From Bacillota bacterium (lineage in GTDB: Bacteria; Bacillota; Sulfobacillia; JAJYWN01), in contig JAJYWN010000010.1 of assembly GCA_021791495.1 (NCBI GenBank), positions 25,448-89,447 of the forward strand: a stretch of DNA of 64,000 nucleotides, read 5' to 3'. Every line of letters starts with the position of its first letter. Position 1 is the first letter of the stretch. Made by a program: the position numbers and the translations under genes. Positions 59,603 through 64,000 of the stretch are shown one piece after another. The notes below the pieces were generated by a model, which saw only the letters and a program-made list of their open reading frames with translations, made no database searches and was not told the DNA's origin.

Positions 59603-60544
59603 GTGCTGCTATTGGTCGCCTACCTGGCCGTAGCCGGGCGGGTGCTCTTCCTGGCCCTGGAGCGGGCGGCCATCAAGCGCCTGGGGGCGGGGGCACCGCC
59701 GATGGCCACCACCCTGGTGTTTTTCGCCACCGCCACCCTGTCGCTGACGCCCGTCTCCGGTCACGCCCTGGCCGACTACTTCCGCAGCACCGCCTGGGCC
59801 AGCCAGCCGGACCGCTGGCAAACCATGGCGGGGGTGCTGGGTATGGCGGCGGCCGTCTACACCTTGGCTTTCATGAGCTACTCCGCGGCGCTGTCGGCCG
59901 GCGAAATGTCCGTGGTGGGTCCGCTGGCGCATGTCAACGCCCTTTTCTTACTGGTCTTGGCCTTCGTCTTTCACCACGAACCACTCACACCGCTGCGTGT
60001 GGCCGGCACGGTGATGGTGGTCTGGGGCGGGGTCACCCTCGGACGGAGAGGCGGCGGGAGGGCGCGAAGGACCGGGAGGAGAGCGGGAAGGATCGGGAGG
60101 CAGGGCGGGCGCCGAGGCGATGGACGGGCGGCCGTGTTCTTCATCTTGGCCTATGCCTTCTTCCTGGCGGTCGGCCGGATCATCGACAAACACGCCACGG
60201 TCACCCTCGACATGCCGAACGGAGTCTACACCATACTGACTTACGCGTCGGTCACCGCCTGCCTGGTCTTAGTCTGTCTGGTGGGCGGCACGCTGAAGAA
60301 CGCCGCGCGCCTCCTCCTGAACCGGCCGAGGCTTTCGATTCTGGCCGGCACCTTTACCGCCTATGCTTTCTTCTTTCTGGTGGTGGCCATCCAGCGCCTG
60401 GACTTGACGGTAGTGGAGCCCGTGTCCGGTCTGGCGGCGCTGGTCAATCTGTGGTTGGGGAGCGCTCTGTTCAACGAGAACCTGGTAGGAAAGACCGCTC
60501 CGTCGGCGCTGATCGTCCTGGGGTCGTCGCTGATTCTGGTATAG
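59603..60544 (+). CDS. EamA/DMT-superfamily transporter
   Basis: GTG at 59603, 4 bases after vanW. 313 residues, about 10 helices in two EamA halves, with AVYTLAFMSYSAALSAGEMSVVGPLAHVNALF and AIQRLDLTVVEPVSGLAALVNLWLGSALF. An Arg/Gly-rich linker (GRRGGGRARRTGRRAGRIG) of about 30 residues separates the halves. Substrate unknown; family members move drugs, amino acids or metabolites. Confidence 0.82.
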   Translation: MLLLVAYLAVAGRVLFLALERAAIKRLGAGAPPMATTLVFFATATLSLTPVSGHALADYFRSTAWASQPDRWQTMAGVLGMAAAVYTLAFMSYSAALSAGEMSVVGPLAHVNALFLLVLAFVFHHEPLTPLRVAGTVMVVWGGVTLGRRGGGRARRTGRRAGRIGRQGGRRGDGRAAVFFILAYAFFLAVGRIIDKHATVTLDMPNGVYTILTYASVTACLVLVCLVGGTLKNAARLLLNRPRLSILAGTFTAYAFFFLVVAIQRLDLTVVEPVSGLAALVNLWLGSALFNENLVGKTAPSALIVLGSSLILV

Positions 60545-60563
60545 TGAGGGAGGAAGGCCGGCC

Positions 60564-62135
60564 ATGTCTCATTCCGGTCCTGAGCTGGCACAAGGGTACA
60601 CGGTCACTCTCTCCGACGAAGACGCACTGTCCCTCAAGGTCGGGAAGGGCCCCGGACGGCTGGCCATCGGCCAGCGCGAGTTCGCCGTGGATTTCCGGGT
60701 GGGCGGGCCACCTCCAGGTCAGTTGGAGGTGCCTTTCCTCCTTCTCCGGGCCTCCCCGCTGTTCGTCAACCTTGGGTGGCCTCTGGGGTTATTCCGGGCA
60801 CGACGAGCGGCGGGGAGCGCTGATGGCGTTGGAGGTGCCGACGCCGGCGGGGGTCCCGAAGACGGGGCGGTCCATTTGGGACCGGTGGTCGGAGTCCTGG
60901 TCGGAAGCCCCCCTTCGACCCTGGCACCGGAGGAATCCTACTTCCTGCGCCTGTTCCACCAGGAAGCGGCGGCCAAGGGTGCCATCGCCTGCACCTTCCG
61001 CCCGTCCGATGCCGACCTCACCAGGAGGACAACGGCGGGGTTCTGGCCCTTGGCGCTGCCCGGCGGCGCGGTCGCCGCCCCGCCGCCGGCCTTGTGGAAA
61101 ATGGCGGATTTCCCGTTGCCGGATGTGGTGCATAACCGCACCACCCTCCTGGCTCCTGAGCACAAGCCCGCCTACGGAAACGTCCTCTGGCACTACGCCG
61201 GGGCCGAGAAGGGTGCCCCTCTGTTCTTCACCAAGGGCGGACTCACGAAGTCTCACGCGCTGGACCTGATGAAAGCCCATCCGGTCGCCGGACCCTTGGT
61301 GCCTTCCACGCGGGTCATCGAGGCCGGCCCCGGCCGGGAAGCGACGGACGAGGAAGCCCGGTGGGTCGCGACCATTTTTGACTTCCTTGACGAATACGGC
61401 CAGGCCTACATCAAGCCTCATTACGGCTCGCAAGGCGAAGGGATCTTCCGCGCCACCGCTCTCCACACGGCCTTCGCCACCGGCCTCCAACCGCGCGGCG
61501 AAGGCTACCTCATCGAGTACCGCTCCGGCCAAGATAATGTGGCCATCCGTTGCGACGGCCGGGCCGCCGTGCTGGCCCTTTTGGGCCCTTCCCTGGCCAA
61601 GTCGCCCTACCTGTGCCAGAAGGCCATCCCCCGTCCGGAGGTGGACGGCTTCCCCGTGGACTTCCGAGCCTACCTCACACGCGACGGCGCCGGCGGGTGG
61701 CAGGTCGCCTACTTGTGCGCCCGTCACGCCAAAGGCGGGGCCATCTGCTCTCACCGGCGGTACGGGGGTGTGGTGACCCCGGCCGCCGGCCTCTTGGCAA
61801 GGGCTTTCCCTGACCGGGTAGCCGCCGTGACCGATGCCATGGCCGAGTGCGCCTTGGCCGTCGCCGACGCCGTTTCCGGCCGGCACGGCGGCGACTGCTG
61901 TGAACTGGCCGTGGACATCGCCGTGGATACCGGCGGCAGGCCGTGGGTACTCGAGGTCAACGACTGCCCCAATCGCCTGCCCGCGGACGATGAGTGGGTC
62001 CGCCGGGCCACCGCGCGGGCAGTGGCCAATCTGGTGGACTATCTCATCCTGGCCGCCGGTGCCGGGAGCCGAAGCGGAGCTGGTGCCGGCTCCGGCCCCG
62101 AGGGCCGCCGCTTGGTCCGCCTGATGCCGACCTGA
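60564..62135 (+). CDS. YheC/YheD-family endospore coat-associated ATP-grasp protein
   Basis: ATG at 60564 with GGAGG 10 bases before it. 523 residues. N-terminal PSLVNLGWPLGLF-type region, then the ATP-grasp fold: FTKGGLTKSHALDLMKAH, YIKPHYGSQGEGIFRA, YLIEYRSGQDN, and WVLEVNDCPNR (metal-binding Glu and Asn). YheC/YheD proteins associate with the Bacillus spore coat; the ligase product is not known. Marks the organism as a likely spore former. Ala/Gly-rich end. Confidence 0.82.
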   Translation: MSHSGPELAQGYTVTLSDEDALSLKVGKGPGRLAIGQREFAVDFRVGGPPPGQLEVPFLLLRASPLFVNLGWPLGLFRARRAAGSADGVGGADAGGGPEDGAVHLGPVVGVLVGSPPSTLAPEESYFLRLFHQEAAAKGAIACTFRPSDADLTRRTTAGFWPLALPGGAVAAPPPALWKMADFPLPDVVHNRTTLLAPEHKPAYGNVLWHYAGAEKGAPLFFTKGGLTKSHALDLMKAHPVAGPLVPSTRVIEAGPGREATDEEARWVATIFDFLDEYGQAYIKPHYGSQGEGIFRATALHTAFATGLQPRGEGYLIEYRSGQDNVAIRCDGRAAVLALLGPSLAKSPYLCQKAIPRPEVDGFPVDFRAYLTRDGAGGWQVAYLCARHAKGGAICSHRRYGGVVTPAAGLLARAFPDRVAAVTDAMAECALAVADAVSGRHGGDCCELAVDIAVDTGGRPWVLEVNDCPNRLPADDEWVRRATARAVANLVDYLILAAGAGSRSGAGAGSGPEGRRLVRLMPT

Positions 62136-62189
62136 CAGAAAGCCCGGCCCGGCCCACTCCAGCCCGGTCCCTCCTCCTCCTCCGTCCGC

Positions 62190-63167
62190 CTACTCCAGCG
62201 GGTTGGCGGGATGCAGATAGCCGGCCAGGAAACGGTAGATCTCGCGGCGCGACTCTTTGGCCAGCTTCGTGTCGATGCGGTTGAAGATGTGCCCGCCCGG
62301 CGCGTTCTCGTATATCTTGTACTCGAACTCCTTCCCCGCCGCCTTCAGGGACTTGATCAGGTGTTCGACTTCGAGGCAGTTGACATCTTCGTCGTTGGTG
62401 TTCGTGTGTATCAGCAGCGGAGTCTGGAGCTCGGCGGCGTGCCAGGCCGGCGAACGACGGCGATACTCCGGGACGTTCTCCCGCGCCGGCTTGCCGATGT
62501 GGTAATCGGCGGCGAACAGTGATTCGTAATGGGGTCCCTTGTAGCCCATGCGGGCCACCAGGTCACTCACGGGCACGCCGGCATAGGCCACCTTGTACTT
62601 CTCGGGATACCGGAAGATGTTGAACAAGGTGATGAGGCCGCCGTGACTCCACCCGAGGATCCCGATGCGGTCGGGGTCGACCAGGGGCTCGTTCTCGACG
62701 AACCAGTCGCGAGCGGCCAGAGCATCTTCCACTTCCAGCCCGCCGTAGTCGATGAGCTTATAGAAGCCCTCGCCATAGCCCGTGCTACCACGGTAGTCGG
62801 GTGAAATGACGGCGTAACCCTGCTGGACAAGTTCCTTGATGATATGGTCGGAAGAACTGGAGAAATTCGCGTGCACTCCGCCGTGGACATACACCAGCAT
62901 GGGGAGCTTGGCCCCGGGAGCAACGTCCTTAGGAAGGAAGGTGTAGGCGTGGACCTTGACGGGATTCCCGCGCTCCTGCGGAGACTGGCCCAAGGTGTTG
63001 GCCGGCGGCGGCCCGCAGAACACCACTTTGTCCAACCGGGCCACATCCTGCATCTTCTGGAACCACAGAATATCATCGATACTCTTGTGCAGCGCGGCAA
63101 AACCGTGTTGCATCCCTGCTTGCGCCCTGGTCAGTTGTTCCAGCTGCTTCTTAATATCCTCGTCCAA
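62190..63167 (-). CDS. S9-family (prolyl oligopeptidase-like) alpha/beta hydrolase
   Basis: TTG at 63167 after GGGTGGGTG; a longer frame upstream has no site. 325 residues. A helical N-terminal extension, then the hydrolase: oxyanion strand VYVHGGVHANFS, nucleophile GWSHGGL, and the S9-type TNTNDEDVNCLE (Asp) and PGGHIFN (His). No beta-propeller, so it is a stand-alone catalytic domain. Probably a cytoplasmic peptidase or esterase. Unlike family members with a propeller, access is not restricted. Confidence 0.85.
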   Translation of the reverse strand: MDEDIKKQLEQLTRAQAGMQHGFAALHKSIDDILWFQKMQDVARLDKVVFCGPPPANTLGQSPQERGNPVKVHAYTFLPKDVAPGAKLPMLVYVHGGVHANFSSSSDHIIKELVQQGYAVISPDYRGSTGYGEGFYKLIDYGGLEVEDALAARDWFVENEPLVDPDRIGILGWSHGGLITLFNIFRYPEKYKVAYAGVPVSDLVARMGYKGPHYESLFAADYHIGKPARENVPEYRRRSPAWHAAELQTPLLIHTNTNDEDVNCLEVEHLIKSLKAAGKEFEYKIYENAPGGHIFNRIDTKLAKESRREIYRFLAGYLHPANPLE

Positions 63168-63270
63168 CGGACACCCACCCTTCCTTTTGATTTGGTGGTG
63201 GCCGCTCCCGCCGCCTGAACGCTCCGCCGGGCTAAGTCCGGCTGCGCTGGCGGCTGCAGGCCCCCCCCCG

Positions 63271-64000
63271 CTAACCGCGCAGCAGCCCGTGGCGTTCAAG
63301 CCACCCGGCCAGGCGCGGCCCCAAACGCGGTATCATCCGGAAGTCCTCCGCCTCCAGACCTCCGATCAACGTCAGCACCACAAGGTACAGGACGGCCGCC
63401 ACCCCGATGGTCACGAGAGTGGCGACACCTTCGGCGACACGTTGGGGTGCCCCTTCCGTAACCCCCAAGGCGCCGGCGAACCAGGGGAAGAAGAGGGCTA
63501 CGAAAAGCCCCATCACCACAGCGGCGGCCACCGGCCGGGTCACAAAGGATTTGAACGAGAAACCTACCCCAAGGTGTTTGCGGACGGACAAGACATTCAA
63601 GACAGCGCTGACCAGAAAACCGACCGATGTGGCGAAAGCCGCGCCGTTGATCCCGTAAGCCTTGTTGGCCGTCAGTACCCAGGTCAGGATGGTCTTCACT
63701 ACCGCCCCGGTCAGCAGGTGTTTGACGGGCAGGTCGGTCCGGCCGATGCCCTGCAGGGCCGCGGAAGTCGTCTGCTGCAGCCCCAGGAACAGCAGGCCGG
63801 GCGATAGGACCGCCAGGGGCGCGGCGGCGCCGCGGTTCTCGTTCGTGTAAATGAGCGCCATGATGGGTTGGGCCAGCATGATGAAGCCCACTGCCGCGGG
63901 GAGAATCAGCGCCATGGTGATGCGGATACCCGTTGAAAGCACTGCCCGCGCGCGGTGCATCTTCCCGAGAGCCACAGCCTCGGAGATGCTGGGGACCAGG
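63271..64000 (-). CDS. Flippase of the MurJ/SpoVB/MATE-like group (5' end outside window)
   Basis: The frame continues to the window edge; the visible C-terminal 243 residues hold six helices with LVPSISEAVALGKMHRAR at the edge, LAQPIMALIYTNE, LLFLGLQQTTSAALQGIGRTDLPVKHLL, and NGAAFATSVGFLVSAVLNV. This pattern fits the SpoVB or MurJ type lipid II or oligosaccharide flippase; SpoVB acts in spore cortex formation. Start and exact subfamily cannot be seen. Confidence 0.85.
   Translation of the reverse strand, partial: LVPSISEAVALGKMHRARAVLSTGIRITMALILPAAVGFIMLAQPIMALIYTNENRGAAAPLAVLSPGLLFLGLQQTTSAALQGIGRTDLPVKHLLTGAVVKTILTWVLTANKAYGINGAAFATSVGFLVSAVLNVLSVRKHLGVGFSFKSFVTRPVAAAVVMGLFVALFFPWFAGALGVTEGAPQRVAEGVATLVTIGVAAVLYLVVLTLIGGLEAEDFRMIPRLGPRLAGWLERHGLLRG

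Noticed and set aside
62956..63807. Long plus-strand frame over the S9 and flippase genes
   Set aside because: Lies antisense to two genes with clear motifs; low-complexity shadow translation.

Overview
The window reads as chromosome of a GC-rich, anaerobic or facultatively anaerobic, spore-forming Bacillota (Firmicutes) lineage. Evidence: Gram-positive style MurT-GatD lipid II amidation genes, a YheC/YheD-type spore-coat ATP-grasp protein, a SpoVB/MurJ-type flippase, a VanW protein, strong GGAGG ribosome binding sites with many GTG/TTG starts, sigma-A type promoters, and a selenocysteine system (selA, selB and a tRNA-Sec with a TCA anticodon). I cannot name the genus. No insertion sequence, prophage or CRISPR array was seen.

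Layout. 1-5 kb: a chelatase-like AAA ATPase that overlaps the start of a truncated partner gene, a small membrane protein, an HD hydrolase, a PrcB-like lipid-anchor-free exported protein and a methyltransferase. 5-12 kb: secDF with a clear sigma-A promoter, a 14-helix drug exporter with its own promoter, a KimA-like potassium/amino-acid permease and an HD protein. 12-16 kb: selB and selA, translationally coupled. 16-20 kb: a nitric-oxide cluster (hemerythrin-type HHE protein, FNR-like regulator with a Cys cluster, quinol-type NO reductase) preceded by two FNR-like boxes, one placed at -41.5 from a predicted start site. 20-33 kb: a cell-surface and glycosylation island: two secreted wall-type proteins behind a structured leader, two SunS-like GT2-TPR glycosyltransferases divergent from a Cys/Ser/Thr-rich small protein, a lone NitT/TauT-type binding lipoprotein, two more glycosyltransferases, a UDP-sugar dehydrogenase, an epimerase and a small unknown protein. 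32.9-33.9 kb has no convincing gene. 33.9-39.6 kb: a complete oligopeptide ABC importer operon (oppABCDF order oppA-oppB-oppC-oppD-oppF). 40-43.5 kb: an orphan PAS histidine kinase, an Rsm22-type methyltransferase and a GNAT acetyltransferase. 43.7-45.7 kb: tRNA-Sec with terminator, then a CsoR/CstR-like repressor-trxB-trxA operon with a recognisable promoter and operator. 45.8-50.7 kb: murT-gatD, a polysaccharide deacetylase and a coiled-coil membrane protein. 50.7-54.2 kb: a half-size ChrA, an M20 amidohydrolase and an MFS carrier. 54.3-57.3 kb: the most interesting region, an XRE-TPR regulator divergent from an unlisted 47-residue Cys-containing peptide gene and a SPASM radical SAM enzyme, which together look like an uncharacterised RiPP or modified signalling-peptide system. 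57.3-64 kb: an ornithine cyclodeaminase homologue, VanW/DMT/YheCD genes in one run, an S9 peptidase and the truncated flippase.

A striking genome-wide habit is the presence of GC-rich short tandem repeats translated in frame as Ala/Gly/Arg/Asp-rich linkers or tails in otherwise conserved proteins (the ATPase, SecF, SelA, the epimerase, the M20 enzyme, an MFS carrier, a DMT carrier). All functional statements rest on sequence reading from memory of protein families; no database search was run.
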